NCBI GenBank assembly: GCA_016124855.1 | Contig: WGMX01000020.1 | Coordinates: 62,001-126,000, forward strand | DNA from: Anaerolineaceae bacterium | Lineage (GTDB): Bacteria; Chloroflexota; Anaerolineae; Aggregatilineales; Phototrophicaceae | Direction: 5' to 3' | DNA length: 64,000 nt | Part shown: piece after piece, positions 25,649-34,995 of the stretch | Position numbering within the stretch: the stretch's first letter is position 1 | How the letters are laid out: every line of letters begins with the position of its first letter | Translations under genes and position numbers: made by a program | Notes under the pieces: generated by a model | The model's input: only the letters and a program-made list of their open reading frames with translations | What the model was told of the DNA's origin: nothing | The model's database searches: none

Positions 25649-26671
25649 ATGGCAGCCCAAACACAAACCTCTACACCCGTACCAACGACAACGCCGCCTG
25701 TACCGTCGGTTAATTACTCGACGCGTGTGGATAAAGTTGGCTGGCGACCGCAAGCCTTGAGCGTGGCACGGGCGGTGGCGGCGGTGATTATCGCCATCAT
25801 CATGCTCATTCCAGTGATCTGGATGGCAATGACCGCCTTTAAGCCGCTTAAAGATGCGGTTAGCGTTCCGCCGATTGTCTTTTTCACGCCCTCTCTCGAA
25901 GGTTTTGTCAACTTGATGACACAACAGCGCCAAGTAAATGGTGCTGAATTGGATCAGCTTCGCGCCCGCACTGACCTCAATTGGGCGGATCAAGTGGCCT
26001 TAGCGCAGCAGCGGGTGATTATCGGACAAAGCCAGTTTCCACAGCAGCTTTTGAACTCCCTGATTATCGCTGGGGCATCGACCATCATTTCGGTGGTGTT
26101 CGCGGTACTGGCGGCCTATGCCTTCAGCCGCTTTGATATTCCCGGCAAAGATGACCTGCTGTTTTTCATCCTCAGCCAGCGTATGTTGCCGGCGGTGGTC
26201 GTCACCGTACCTATCTTCTTGATGTACCGTCAGCTTGGTCTATACGATACGCATCTGGGCATGATTTTGCTGTATACCAGTTTCAATCTGTCGTTCGCGG
26301 TGTGGCTGCTCAAAGGCTTCATCGACGAAATCCCCAAAGAATACGAAGAAGCGGCACTGGTGGACGGCTACACCCGTTTGCAAGCCTTCCGCAAAATCGT
26401 GCTGCCGCAGTCGATCACCGGCATCGCGGCCACGACGGTATTTTCGTTTATCTTCTCGTGGAATGAATTTGCTTTCGCGCTGATGCTGACGCAGGATAAA
26501 GCGCGTACCGCCCCACCCAGCATCCCGCTGATTTTAGGCTCAGGCGGCATCGAGTGGTCAACCATCGCGGCGGGTTCGTTAGCATTCTTGATTCCGGTCG
26601 TCATTGTCACCTTTGCCTTACGCAAGCATCTGCTGCGCGGTGTGACCTTCGGCGCGATCCGCAAAGGCTAG
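25649..26671 (+). CDS. Sugar ABC transporter permease (MalG-like)
   Basis: 340 residues. After a Thr/Pro-rich N-terminus of about 35 residues comes the first helix (AVIIAIIMLIPVIWMAMTAF), then a longer outside loop of about 60 residues and five further helices. The ATPase-contact loop reads YEEAALVDGYTRLQAFRKIV followed by LPQ. It is the MalG-type partner of the upstream permease. The stop-to-start distance from the upstream gene is 6 bp and to the ATPase gene 15 bp, so they are cotranscribed. Confidence 0.92.
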   Translation: MAAQTQTSTPVPTTTPPVPSVNYSTRVDKVGWRPQALSVARAVAAVIIAIIMLIPVIWMAMTAFKPLKDAVSVPPIVFFTPSLEGFVNLMTQQRQVNGAELDQLRARTDLNWADQVALAQQRVIIGQSQFPQQLLNSLIIAGASTIISVVFAVLAAYAFSRFDIPGKDDLLFFILSQRMLPAVVVTVPIFLMYRQLGLYDTHLGMILLYTSFNLSFAVWLLKGFIDEIPKEYEEAALVDGYTRLQAFRKIVLPQSITGIAATTVFSFIFSWNEFAFALMLTQDKARTAPPSIPLILGSGGIEWSTIAAGSLAFLIPVVIVTFALRKHLLRGVTFGAIRKG

Positions 26672-26686
26672 GGTTTATAAATAATC

Positions 26687-27778
26687 ATGGCAACCATTGA
26701 ACTCAAACAAGTTGAAAAGAAATTCGGCGATAGTTACGCCGTCAAACCGCTGGATATGACCATCAACAGCGGCGAGTTTATCGTGCTGTTGGGGCCGTCG
26801 GGCTGTGGCAAAACCACCACGCTGCGCATGATCTCCGGTTTGGAGGCGGTCACCAGCGGCAACATCCTGTTTGACGGTAAGGATGTGACATGGCTGCATC
26901 CGAGCGCGCGAGACATCGCCTTTGTGTTCCAGTTTTTCGCGCTGTATTCGCACCTCAGCGCCCGCGATAACATCGCCTTCCCGCTGCAAGCGCAGGGCAT
27001 GTCCCGCGACGAGATCAAGAAGCGGGTGGCGGAAGTCGCCAATATGCTCAAGATCGAGCATGTCTTGAATGCGCGTCCCGGCAGCTTGAGCGGCGGCGAT
27101 CAACAGCGGGTGGCACTGGCACGGGCGTTAGTCCGTCGTCCGGCAGCCTTCTTGATGGACGAGCCATTAGGGGCGTTGGATGCCGAGTTCCGCGAGTCGA
27201 TGCGCGCGGAAATCAAACGGCTGCACATCGACCAGAATGCGACGTCGGTCTACGTGACGCATGATCAAGTGGAAGCGATGGCGATGGGTGACCGAATCGT
27301 CGTCATGTCCAACGCTGAAGTGCAGCAGGCCGCCACGCCGATGGAAGTCTACAACAGTCCGGCGAATCTGTTTGTGGCGCGGTTTATCGGCAGCCCCGGC
27401 ATGAATTTGATTGGGGGCAAGTACGCGGATGGTATCGTTCATCTGCCCGGTGATAACCAATACTTTGTGCCGGAAAATTGGCGCGGTGTCTTAGCCAGCA
27501 GTTTGCCGGGCGATGGGCGTGTGGTGGTGGGCTTCCGTCCCGAAGCGGTGGATGTCCACGAAGACGGGCAAATCCATTCTTCGACCTTTGCCAACGATCT
27601 GCACGGGGGTTATACCATGCTGCATTTGCAGCTTGACGGCGATCATATTGTCCATGTGCGGGCAGGCCGCGAGATGCGTTATCAATTAGACGATACCGTT
27701 CACTTTGACATCAAACCGGATATGGTTCGGTTTTTCCATCCCGAAACTGAAAAAGCGCTGCAAAATGGAAAGGTCTAG
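26687..27778 (+). CDS. ABC transporter ATPase 1 (CUT1, MalK-like)
   Basis: 363 residues. Walker A GPSGCGKTT, Q-loop VFQFFALYSH, signature LSGGDQQRVALARA (with D in place of the usual Q), Walker B AAFLMDEPLGALDA and the His loop YVTHDQVEAM are all present. A C-terminal TOBE/regulatory domain begins near residue 240 (FIGSPGMNLIGG). It powers import through the two permeases. A second, different ATPase follows 2 bp later, so the nucleotide-binding unit is probably a heterodimer. Confidence 0.92.
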   Translation: MATIELKQVEKKFGDSYAVKPLDMTINSGEFIVLLGPSGCGKTTTLRMISGLEAVTSGNILFDGKDVTWLHPSARDIAFVFQFFALYSHLSARDNIAFPLQAQGMSRDEIKKRVAEVANMLKIEHVLNARPGSLSGGDQQRVALARALVRRPAAFLMDEPLGALDAEFRESMRAEIKRLHIDQNATSVYVTHDQVEAMAMGDRIVVMSNAEVQQAATPMEVYNSPANLFVARFIGSPGMNLIGGKYADGIVHLPGDNQYFVPENWRGVLASSLPGDGRVVVGFRPEAVDVHEDGQIHSSTFANDLHGGYTMLHLQLDGDHIVHVRAGREMRYQLDDTVHFDIKPDMVRFFHPETEKALQNGKV

Positions 27779-27780
27779 CC

Positions 27781-28836
27781 ATGAGTAACATCCGGCTTGA
27801 AAATATCACCAAGCGTTTTAAAGATACGGTTGCTCTGAACGACGTGTCGTTCTCGATTAAAGATGGCGAGTTCTTCGTGCTGCTTGGGCCAACGGGCGCG
27901 GGTAAAACCACGACTTTGCGCGTTATCGCTGGCCTAGAGAAGCAGAACGAAGGCCATGTCTATTTCGACGGCGAACTGTCGGATGAGCAGCCGCCTGCCG
28001 AGCGTGATGTGGCGTTTGTATTTCAGCAGTATTCGTTGTATCCCGGCATGTCGGTTTATGACAATTTAGCCTTTCCGCTGCGCTCACCTTTGCGCAAGAC
28101 GCCTGAGCCGGAGATCAAACAGCGCATCCGGAGCGCCGCTGAAAAGCTGCGTATCAACCACCTGCTCGAACGCAAAACCGCCAAACTCTCCGGCGGAGAG
28201 ATGCAGCGCGTTTCCATCGGACGCGCCATCGTGCGTGATCCGCGTGTGTTCTTGATGGATGAGCCGCTTTCGAATTTGGATGCCAAGCTGCGCGAATCGC
28301 TGCGGGTGGAACTCAAGCATATTCAAAGCACGCAGAACAGCACAACGGTTTTCGTCACCCATGACCAGATCGAAGCGCTGACAATGGCAGACCGGATCGC
28401 TGTTTTAGACGAAGGTCACATCCTCCAAATCGGCACGCCCTTTGATATTTATGATCGTCCGGCGACAACTGTTGTAGCGCAGTTGGTTGGTACACCGAAG
28501 ATCAATTTGTTTACGGCGCATCGTCATAATGGCAGTTTGCAAGTGGTGGATAGTCCGCTGAGCTTGCCCACGCCTGCTGGCGATATTCCTGAATCGGTGC
28601 TGCTGGGTGTACGACCGGAAAACGTCAAACTGGGCAGCAGTGGTGAGTACACCGGACAAGTGGCGCTGATCGAACCGCTGGGTGTGGAAACCATCATTCA
28701 TATTCGCGTGGGCGATCAAACGATTGTGAGCATCGTACCGGGGGCAAGTCCGGTGACGTTAGGCGATACCGTGCGCTTTGATGTGCCCAATGACCAACTG
28801 CATCTTTTTGAGCCGACGAGCAAATTACGGATATAA
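27781..28836 (+). CDS. ABC transporter ATPase 2 (CUT1, MalK-like)
   Basis: 351 residues. Walker A GPTGAGKTT, Q-loop VFQQYSLYPGMS, signature LSGGEMQRVSIGRA, Walker B VFLMDEPLSNLDA and FVTHDQIEALTMADR show an active ATPase. A TOBE domain follows (QLVGTPKINLF, VRPENVKL). It differs enough from ATPase 1 to be a fixed partner rather than a recent copy. The gene order SBP, permease, permease, ATPase, ATPase resembles the two-ATPase glycerol transporter GlpSTPQV of rhizobia. The stop is 77 bp before the LysE-type gene. Confidence 0.92.
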   Translation: MSNIRLENITKRFKDTVALNDVSFSIKDGEFFVLLGPTGAGKTTTLRVIAGLEKQNEGHVYFDGELSDEQPPAERDVAFVFQQYSLYPGMSVYDNLAFPLRSPLRKTPEPEIKQRIRSAAEKLRINHLLERKTAKLSGGEMQRVSIGRAIVRDPRVFLMDEPLSNLDAKLRESLRVELKHIQSTQNSTTVFVTHDQIEALTMADRIAVLDEGHILQIGTPFDIYDRPATTVVAQLVGTPKINLFTAHRHNGSLQVVDSPLSLPTPAGDIPESVLLGVRPENVKLGSSGEYTGQVALIEPLGVETIIHIRVGDQTIVSIVPGASPVTLGDTVRFDVPNDQLHLFEPTSKLRI

Positions 28837-28913
28837 GCGTATGCGAAAATCGCCTACACTTTTAGAATCCAACGGGCGTAATCTCGCGCCAACCTTATAT
28901 CCTCGAAGGACAA

Positions 28914-29561
28914 ATGATGCTCACCGATATGCTGCCTGCTAACTTGCTCTTGTTCGTGACGGCCTGTCTGGCTCTGCTGCTGGTTCCGGGGCCAAATGTC
29001 ATCTACATCATGACGCGCAGTATTGATCAAGGCCGTACTGCCGGTCTGGTATCGGTAGCCGGTGTTGCCAGCGCGACCTTCGTTCATATCTTAGCGGCAG
29101 CACTCGGCCTTTCAGCAATTTTACTGTCGTCGGCGTTGGCCTTCGACATAGTGAAGTACATCGGCGCGGCTTACTTGATTTATCTCGGTGTGACCAAGCT
29201 GCTCTCAAAAGATGAAACCGACGCGACGAGTGTGGTGCAGAAACAGAGTTTAGGTCAAATCTATAAACAGGGCGCAATTGTCAACTTGTTGAATCCCAAA
29301 ACGGCGCTGTTTTTCTTCGCCTTCCTGCCACAGTTTGTCGATTCGAAGCACGGCTCGGTATCCGTGCAAATTATGCTGCTGGGACTGATCTTTGTCTGCT
29401 TGGGCGCAGTCACCGACGGAACCTATGCCATCGTTTCCAGTTCATTAGCCGGTTGGCTGCGTGGCAACAAACGCTTTAAAAAGATCCAGCGTTATGTCAG
29501 CGGCACAATCTATGTGGGGTTAGGGATCACGGCGGCGCTGGTCGGTCGCAACGAAACTTAA
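28914..29561 (+). CDS. LysE/RhtB-family exporter
   Basis: 215 residues with about six hydrophobic segments. The family signature LLVPGPNVIYIMTRSIDQGRTAG is near the N-terminus (about residues 21-43), followed by YIGAAYLIYLGVTKL, and LLNPKTALFFFAFLPQFVD is also characteristic. Members export amino acids or similar small solutes. Its position between the ABC importer and the sugar isomerase genes suggests it removes an overflow product, but this is inference. AAGGA precedes the ATG pair at 28914 and 28917. Confidence 0.88.
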   Translation: MMLTDMLPANLLLFVTACLALLLVPGPNVIYIMTRSIDQGRTAGLVSVAGVASATFVHILAAALGLSAILLSSALAFDIVKYIGAAYLIYLGVTKLLSKDETDATSVVQKQSLGQIYKQGAIVNLLNPKTALFFFAFLPQFVDSKHGSVSVQIMLLGLIFVCLGAVTDGTYAIVSSSLAGWLRGNKRFKKIQRYVSGTIYVGLGITAALVGRNET

Positions 29562-29579
29562 ATTTTTTGGGAGAATGAT

Positions 29580-30431
29580 ATGAAGTTTGGTGTGAACGCG
29601 TGGGTGTGGGTATCGCCCTTAACAACCGATGAACTGGCAGCGCTCGCGCCCAAAGTTAAGCAGATGGGCTTTGATATTCTCGAAATTCCCATCGAAGGCA
29701 CATTTGACCTCGATTACAAAACTGGCGCACAAATCCTTAGGGACAATGGCCTGATGGGAACCATGTGTGCCGCGATGGGGCCCGACCGTGACCTGATTCA
29801 TAGCGACGGCAAAATCCGCGAAAACGGCATGATTTATATCCGCCACTGCATTGATGCGGCGCATACGATGGGCATCACCAATATCGTCGGGCCGATTTAC
29901 TCGGCGGTTGGTCGGGTTTGGCAGCAGCCTCCAAACGAACGCGCCCAAGACCTTGACCTGCTGGTCAAAAATTTAGGTGAGCTTTCGGCTTATGCGGCGG
30001 ATAACGGTGTGGTGCTGTGCATCGAGCCGCTGAACCGCTTCGAAACCAGCTTCATCAATTTAGCCTCACAAGCTGTTGAAGTCATTGACCGCGTCAACAG
30101 TCCGTCTTGCAAAATCATGCTGGACACGTTTCACATGAACATCGAAGAAAAGTCGCTGGGTGATGCCATCCGTTTAACCGGATCACGCTTGGCACATTTT
30201 CACGCCTGCGAGAATGATCGCGGCGCACCCGGCAGCGGCAATGTGACATGGCAAGATGTGGCGAAAGCCCTGCGTGATATTCACTACGATGGGCCGGTGG
30301 TCATCGAGTCCTTCACCAGTAAAGTGAAGAGTATCGCGCGGGCGGCGGCCATCTGGCGCTCGTTCGAACCCAGCCAAGACGCGCTTGCTGAAAACGGTCT
30401 GCGCTTTCTTAAACAATTATTGCCAAATTAG
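29580..30431 (+). CDS. Sugar isomerase/epimerase, D-tagatose 3-epimerase-like TIM barrel
   Basis: 283 residues of the xylose-isomerase-like TIM barrel fold. The metal ligands and surroundings match the D-tagatose/D-psicose 3-epimerase type: CIEPLNRFETSFINL (first Glu), IMLDTFHMNIEEKS (Asp and His), HFHACENDRGAPGSG (His) and PVVIESFT (final Glu). These enzymes epimerise ketoses at C3 with a divalent metal. The gene starts 18 bp after the LysE-type gene behind GGGAG, in the same operon. It is one of three such proteins in the cluster; its closest relative here is the one at 38761-39645. Confidence 0.88.
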   Translation: MKFGVNAWVWVSPLTTDELAALAPKVKQMGFDILEIPIEGTFDLDYKTGAQILRDNGLMGTMCAAMGPDRDLIHSDGKIRENGMIYIRHCIDAAHTMGITNIVGPIYSAVGRVWQQPPNERAQDLDLLVKNLGELSAYAADNGVVLCIEPLNRFETSFINLASQAVEVIDRVNSPSCKIMLDTFHMNIEEKSLGDAIRLTGSRLAHFHACENDRGAPGSGNVTWQDVAKALRDIHYDGPVVIESFTSKVKSIARAAAIWRSFEPSQDALAENGLRFLKQLLPN

Positions 30432-30450
30432 ATCATCACGGAGCTTTACG

Positions 30451-31188
30451 ATGTCATCAAAGTATTTTGGCCCGATTAAATGGTTAGGCGGAATCGCGCT
30501 GATCTTATTCGCCTTCGCCATCATTTTTCCGATCATCGGCAGCGCCATTTTCAGTGAGGAAACGCGCAAAGGCGTATTTATCAACGCCATTCCTTTCTTC
30601 TCGGCCTTTATCGGCATCCTGCTGCTGTTCATCCTGCTGATTGTGCTGGTCGCCAGACGTTATAATGGCAAAGTACCCGCCCGCTGCCATAGTGCCATTG
30701 AGCGCACGTTGGTGATCGGCATCCTGTTCGGCGTATTTTTCCTGTTCCAGCCGTTCTCGATTGTGCCTTATCGCTACGGCTTTCTGCTGCTGCTGGTCGC
30801 AATCCTCGCCTTCATTTTGTGGAGTCACGTTGTACCGGCGGGCGCGCGACAGACGTTCGTTCTGCCGCAGTTAAACGGACGGCAGCATCTCATCGGTGGC
30901 ATCGCAGCTTTGATCGTGGTTGTGGTGATGTCGGCGGGAATTATCGGCCTCAACGCGCCACAAGAACCGTATGGTATCCGTGACCGTGTGTGGAAATCCT
31001 ACAGCGACGAACGCAAGGCCGAGGTTGCTGCCGCCGCAACGGGCGAATTCAGCACCGTTGAAACACCGTTTATCATTCTCTTGAGTCTGTTTCCAGCAGC
31101 GGTGGTTTATTTCGCCGCCCGTGAAATCGGAGCCGAGCCAGCAGCGGAGGAGTCACTGCAAAGTGTGCAGGCAGTCAGCCATGCTTAG
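30451..31188 (+). CDS. Integral membrane protein, unknown function
   Basis: About 245 residues from ATG 30451, chosen because GGAG at 30440-30443 is 7 nt upstream; the frame is open further back but overlaps the epimerase gene. Six or so hydrophobic stretches are visible, including LGGIALILFAFAIIFPIIG, FFSAFIGILLLFILLIVLV and HLIGGIAALIVVVVMSAGII, with a soluble Glu/Ala tail. I do not recognise the family. It lies at the end of the first transcription block of the catabolic cluster and could be an accessory membrane component. Confidence 0.7.
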   Translation: MSSKYFGPIKWLGGIALILFAFAIIFPIIGSAIFSEETRKGVFINAIPFFSAFIGILLLFILLIVLVARRYNGKVPARCHSAIERTLVIGILFGVFFLFQPFSIVPYRYGFLLLLVAILAFILWSHVVPAGARQTFVLPQLNGRQHLIGGIAALIVVVVMSAGIIGLNAPQEPYGIRDRVWKSYSDERKAEVAAAATGEFSTVETPFIILLSLFPAAVVYFAAREIGAEPAAEESLQSVQAVSHA

Positions 31189-31262
31189 AATAGTCTGAAT
31201 ATCTTGTTCACTACGGCGGACGGCACGCTACGCAGATGCTGTCCCTACGAAGGACATCTTTT

Positions 31263-31287
31263 TGTAGGGACGTGATATATCGCGTCC
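31263..31287. repeat. Hairpin of TGTAGGGACG...CGTCC type
   Basis: GGACGTGATAT folds on ATATCGCGTCC with one G-U pair, directly preceded by TGTAG. It is a variant of the GTAGGGGC hairpin family and may end the first block of the operon. The preceding 60 bp contain related pieces (GTCCCTACGAAGGACATC). Confidence 0.5.
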
Positions 31288-31435
31288 GGTATTTCAATTA
31301 AATTTAGACACCTTCTCAGATGAGGGAATCAGCAGAAACCCAATTCAATAAACCAATGATTACTGCATCAACGGTAAGACGCGCTAAAATTGTGAGGCAG
31401 CATTTTTTAAAAGACATTCATAAGGAAAGGGTATT

Positions 31436-32437
31436 ATGGCAAGACCAGTTACACTTTTTACGGGACAATGGGCTGACCTGCCTTTAGAAACGCTGGCGGA
31501 AAAAGTCGCCAGTTGGGGATATGACGGTTTGGAACTGGCCTGCTGGGGCGACCACTTCGAAGTCGATAAAGCCCTCGAAAGTGACAAGTATGTTCAAAGC
31601 CGCAAAGACATTTTGGAAAAGCACGGCTTAAAGTGCTACGCCATCAGCAACCATCTCGTTGGTCAGTGTGTGGCCGATACGATTATTGACGACCGCCACA
31701 AAGCCATTTTACCGCCGCGTCTGTGGGGCGATGGCAAGGCTGATGGTGTGAATCAGCGCGCCGCCGAGGAAATGAAGAACACCGCCAAAGCCGCCAAAAT
31801 GATGGGTGTGAAGGTGGTCAACGGCTTCACCGGCAGTCCGGTCTGGCACATGATTTACCGCTTCCCGCCAACGTCTGATGCGATGGTTGACGCGGGTTAC
31901 AAAGAATTTGCCGACCGCTGGAATCCCATTCTGGATGTGTACGACGAACAGGGTATCTGGTACGCTTTAGAAGCCCATCCCAGCGAAATCGCTTACGACA
32001 TTTATACCGCCCAAAAGACGTTGGACGCGTTGGGCAACCGCAAAACCTTCGGCTTCAACTTCGATCCCAGCCACTTCATTCACCAGCAGTTTGACCCGAT
32101 CAATTTCATTACCGCCTTCCCTGACCGGATTTACCACGTCCACGTCAAGGACTCGAAGGTCAACCTCAACGGCTTCACCAGCATTTTGGGTTCACATCTT
32201 AACTTTGGCGATCCGCGTCGGGGTTGGGATTTCGTCTCGCCCGGTCATGGCGATCTTGATCTGGAAATGATGATCCGGGTACTGAACCGCATCGGTTACA
32301 ACGGCCCGCTCTCGGTTGAATGGGAAGACAGCGGTATGGATCGCGAACACGGCGCGCAGGAATCGGTCGAGTTCATCAAAGGCACCGACTTCAAACCGTC
32401 GTCTGTCGCCTTCGATGCCGCTTTCGAAAAGAAATAA
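31436..32437 (+). CDS. Sugar phosphate isomerase/epimerase-like TIM barrel
   Basis: 333 residues. N-terminal [20 protein letters not shown] and [16 protein letters not shown] are typical of the IolE/xylose-isomerase-like family. The metal site is traceable: [13 protein letters not shown] (Glu), [17 protein letters not shown] (Asp, His), HVHVKDSKV (His) and [11 protein letters not shown] (Glu). Its length and the [22 protein letters not shown] insert match a subgroup that usually sits next to a Gfo/Idh dehydrogenase, as it does here (32637). Likely substrates are keto-sugars or inosose-like compounds. AAGGAAAGGG precedes the ATG. Confidence 0.87.
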   Translation: MARPVTLFTGQWADLPLETLAEKVASWGYDGLELACWGDHFEVDKALESDKYVQSRKDILEKHGLKCYAISNHLVGQCVADTIIDDRHKAILPPRLWGDGKADGVNQRAAEEMKNTAKAAKMMGVKVVNGFTGSPVWHMIYRFPPTSDAMVDAGYKEFADRWNPILDVYDEQGIWYALEAHPSEIAYDIYTAQKTLDALGNRKTFGFNFDPSHFIHQQFDPINFITAFPDRIYHVHVKDSKVNLNGFTSILGSHLNFGDPRRGWDFVSPGHGDLDLEMMIRVLNRIGYNGPLSVEWEDSGMDREHGAQESVEFIKGTDFKPSSVAFDAAFEKK

Positions 32438-32449
32438 ATCAATACATTT

Positions 32450-32609
32450 AACCACAGAGACACAGAGATTTTGTAGGGGTTTGCCGCTGGCAAACCCACC
32501 AAATCTGTAGGGGCGCACGGTTGTGCGCCCACATAAAACGACAATTACATCCTCCCTCAAAATGCATTTGCTCCCCTCTCTATGAAATGGAGAGGGGTTG
32601 GGGGTGAGG
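32450..32609. repeat. Composite of four intergenic repeat elements
   Basis: In order: AACCACAGAGACACAGAGA (32450-32468, again at 40959-40977 and inverted near 15082-15099); hairpin GGGTTTGCC-GCT-GGCAAACCC (32477-32497); hairpin GGGCGCAC-GGTT-GTGCGCCC (32511-32530); and a CCCCTCTC/GAGAGGGG element (32573-32597) that runs into GGGGGTGAGG. Together they fill nearly the whole space between two genes of one pathway. Confidence 0.75.
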
Positions 32610-32636
32610 ATAATTTAACAATCAGGAGAAACAAAC

Positions 32637-33833
32637 ATGGCCGATGAAGTCGGTTTTGTAAGCATGGCGAGCAAAGCAGCCGCCGGAAATGCCCCCACCT
32701 TGGGCATCGGAATGCTCGGTTATGCCTTTATGGGGAAAGCCCATACCAACGCTTTTAAGAAACTGCCCTATATGATGTATCCGCCGGTCGCCATTCCCAA
32801 GCTGGTCGCCATCTGCGGACGCAATCAGGAAGCCACCGCTGCCGCCGCCCAACGCTATGGCTACGAAGGCTACTACACCGATTGGCGCGAGATGCTCAAA
32901 AATCCTGACATTCAGGTGTTTGATAATGGCGGCCCGAATGATGCCCACGCTGAGCCGACCATCGCGGCGGCTCAAGCAGGCAAACATGTCTTTTGCGAGA
33001 AGCCCCTCGCCCGTACTGCCGAAGAAGCCAAGCATATGCTGGATGAAGTCGAAAAAACCGGCGTGAAGCATATGGTGGCCTTTAACTATCGCTTTGTGCC
33101 AGCCATCGTACAGGCCAAGAAGCTCATCGAAAGCGGCGCACTCGGACGCATCTTCCACTTCCGCGCGGTTTATCTGCAAGAATGGATTATCGACCCCAAC
33201 TTCCCCATGATCTGGCGCTTGGATAAAGATCAGGCGGGCAGCGGCGCGTTAGGCGACCTCGGCGCACACATCATCGACCTCGCCCGTTTCCTCGTCGGCG
33301 AACCTAAGAGTGTCATGGGCATGGCGCGCACCTTTGTGCCGGAACGTCCGTTGGGTGATGGCAGCGGTAAGATGGGCAAAGTCACGGTCGATGATGCCTT
33401 CGTGTCACTATTCGAGTTTGAAAACGGCGCACTCGGCACACTCGAAGCCTCACGCTTCGCTCAAGGTCGCAAGAACTTCAATTCGTTGGAGATCAACGGC
33501 GAGAACGGTTCGATCACCTTCAACTTGGAACGCATGAACGAGATGACAGTCTATTGGGCGCATGAAGAACCCAAAGAGACACGCGGCTTCCATACTGTCA
33601 ATGTTAGCGAATCCTACCATCCCTATTGGGAAAATTGGTGGCCTCAAGGTCACATCATTGGCTGGGAACATACCTTTGTCCACGAATTTCATCACTTCTT
33701 CGATGCCATCGTGAACAACAAACCGGTTGCGCCTTGGGGTGCGGATTTCGTGGATGGCTACCGCAACGCCGTCATCTGTGATGCCATTGTCAACTCGTCT
33801 CAGAGTAAGCGTCAAGTTGACATAAAGTATTAA
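32637..33833 (+). CDS. Gfo/Idh/MocA-family oxidoreductase
   Basis: 398 residues. The Rossmann start is GIGMLGYAFMGKAHTNAFKK (about residues 21-40), followed by LVAICGRNQEATAAAAQRYG and the hallmark EKPLARTAEEAKHMLD with the catalytic-type Lys. The substrate motif is SGALGDLGAHIIDLARFLVG, with a His matching the family catalytic dyad. It oxidises a sugar, sugar acid or inositol-like hydroxyl with NAD(P). ATG 32637 is preceded by AGGAG. It lies next to an isomerase-like gene as in inositol or sugar-acid pathways. Confidence 0.9.
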   Translation: MADEVGFVSMASKAAAGNAPTLGIGMLGYAFMGKAHTNAFKKLPYMMYPPVAIPKLVAICGRNQEATAAAAQRYGYEGYYTDWREMLKNPDIQVFDNGGPNDAHAEPTIAAAQAGKHVFCEKPLARTAEEAKHMLDEVEKTGVKHMVAFNYRFVPAIVQAKKLIESGALGRIFHFRAVYLQEWIIDPNFPMIWRLDKDQAGSGALGDLGAHIIDLARFLVGEPKSVMGMARTFVPERPLGDGSGKMGKVTVDDAFVSLFEFENGALGTLEASRFAQGRKNFNSLEINGENGSITFNLERMNEMTVYWAHEEPKETRGFHTVNVSESYHPYWENWWPQGHIIGWEHTFVHEFHHFFDAIVNNKPVAPWGADFVDGYRNAVICDAIVNSSQSKRQVDIKY

Positions 33834-33878
33834 AGCCGTCAAGCAGCGATGATAAAACCCACTCTATGATGGGTAACG

Positions 33879-33902
33879 GTAGGGGCGCACGGCTGTGCGC
33901 CC
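33879..33902. repeat. GTAGGGGCGCAC-GGCT-GTGCGCCC hairpin
   Basis: Perfect 8-bp stem (33883-33890 with 33895-33902) and a GGCT loop, preceded by GTAG. It follows the dehydrogenase stop by about 45 bp and overlaps the alternative GTG start of the next orphan gene. Confidence 0.7.
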
Positions 33903-33936
33903 CACCATCTTCGATCTCTATCGAGGCGTAAGCTTA

Positions 33937-34563
33937 TTGAACAGTCTCCGCAAACATTGGCTGGTTTTGGCATCATTCGGATTAATGGCTTTTTGGCTCG
34001 GCATGTGGATTATCTTCATGCCACACGCCGTTAACTTCGATGTACTCGAAATAACCGAGCCTATTCACTATTGGTCAGTGATTACGCCTTCGCTCGACAA
34101 ATCGCTGCTGCTGTTCTTATTTTGGGTATCAATCATTCTCGCAATAATTTTAGTTTGGTTCATATGGAAGCGTTATCTAGGATTTCTTTTGGTAGCTGTC
34201 TTTCTGAGCTGTATATGTTCAACAACTTTGACCGCTATCACGGATATGAATCTGTGGATGGATACTAACAGCATTGAACATATCCAAACGGTAGATTTTC
34301 AGGGAAAAGAATATCGCCTCGCACTTTCCCATTTATGGGATGAGGATCATGAATATGCAACTTACAATGTATTCAAATGCAATACGAATACTGATACTTG
34401 CGATCCAATAAAACTTCCCGAGTATGGTTGCGGGTACATGGATGATTATATTAGAGCAGCATCTCTAATTTTGAATAATGATGCGACTAAATTATCACTC
34501 TATTGTGGAGGATATAATAATCGAAACGAAGGATATAACATACCAATCGCATCTCTAACATAG
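33937..34563 (+). CDS. Orphan membrane protein with Cys-containing outer domain
   Basis: About 208 residues from TTG 33937, chosen because GAGG at 33923-33926 lies 10 nt upstream and the earlier GTG is inside a hairpin repeat. Three membrane helices (WLVLASFGLMAFWLGMWIIF, LLLFLFWVSIILAIILVWFI and GFLLVAVFLSCICSTTLTAI) precede a soluble domain. That domain contains FQGKEYRLALSH, YNVFKCNTNTDTCDPIKL and LNNDATKLSLYCGG. Layout and motifs match the orphan at 58402-59007 (HIFRIIHA, YLLFECDVSGSYCKVI, NTSDNRLYLKVGD). The gene is AT-rich and interrupts an otherwise metabolic cluster. Function unknown. Confidence 0.6.
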   Translation: MNSLRKHWLVLASFGLMAFWLGMWIIFMPHAVNFDVLEITEPIHYWSVITPSLDKSLLLFLFWVSIILAIILVWFIWKRYLGFLLVAVFLSCICSTTLTAITDMNLWMDTNSIEHIQTVDFQGKEYRLALSHLWDEDHEYATYNVFKCNTNTDTCDPIKLPEYGCGYMDDYIRAASLILNNDATKLSLYCGGYNNRNEGYNIPIASLT

Positions 34564-34995
34564 AGACGTAAATGGATCATCTTAGGTTAGAAAACTCGAA
34601 CGCAATTTTGATTGACACCAACTGAACTTTTGTTCTAAAATAAAGTGTTGCACAATTGCCTGAAAGGGAAAATCTTGGATTTTAATCTCGCTTTGCCTCC
34701 TTGCTTCTTTGCGCCATTGCGTTAAGTTTTTTATGGCAACCACAGCAGCGGCAGACCCAAATGGCATAGCGGCGGATTTAGCCGAGCCATCCGCTGCAAA
34801 AGTGACATTTCATCGGCTTTGAGCGAGCTAGCCGCCGACACAAAATGTCGATTCAGTGGCATCAGCCGAGCCTCCCGCCGAGCATTTCAGCGGGAAAATG
34901 TGCAAAATATGCAAATTGTGCAGTAAAAATTGCAGTTTCCGCATTTTCCGCACGTTGTAGTGAAGATTAAATAGATTTTTATAAAGAGACACCTT
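34564..34995. other. Intergenic region with candidate promoter and GC-skewed repeats
   Basis: 432 bp with no supported gene. TTGACA (34612-34617) and TAAAAT (34636-34641) with an 18-bp spacer form a plausible but distant sigma70 promoter for the UPF0261 gene at 34996. Downstream are CTTTGCCTCCTTGCTTCTTTGCGCC-like text and short imperfect repeats of GCCGAGC and TGCAAA words, like those next to the dispersed repeat copies at 21.3 and 43.6 kb. Confidence 0.4.
34612..34641 (+). promoter_or_regulatory. Candidate sigma70 promoter upstream of UPF0261 gene 1
   Basis: TTGACA, an 18-bp spacer, then TAAAAT. The boxes are near consensus, but the start codon is about 350 nt further on and the region is AT-rich, so chance is possible. 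Confidence 0.3.
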
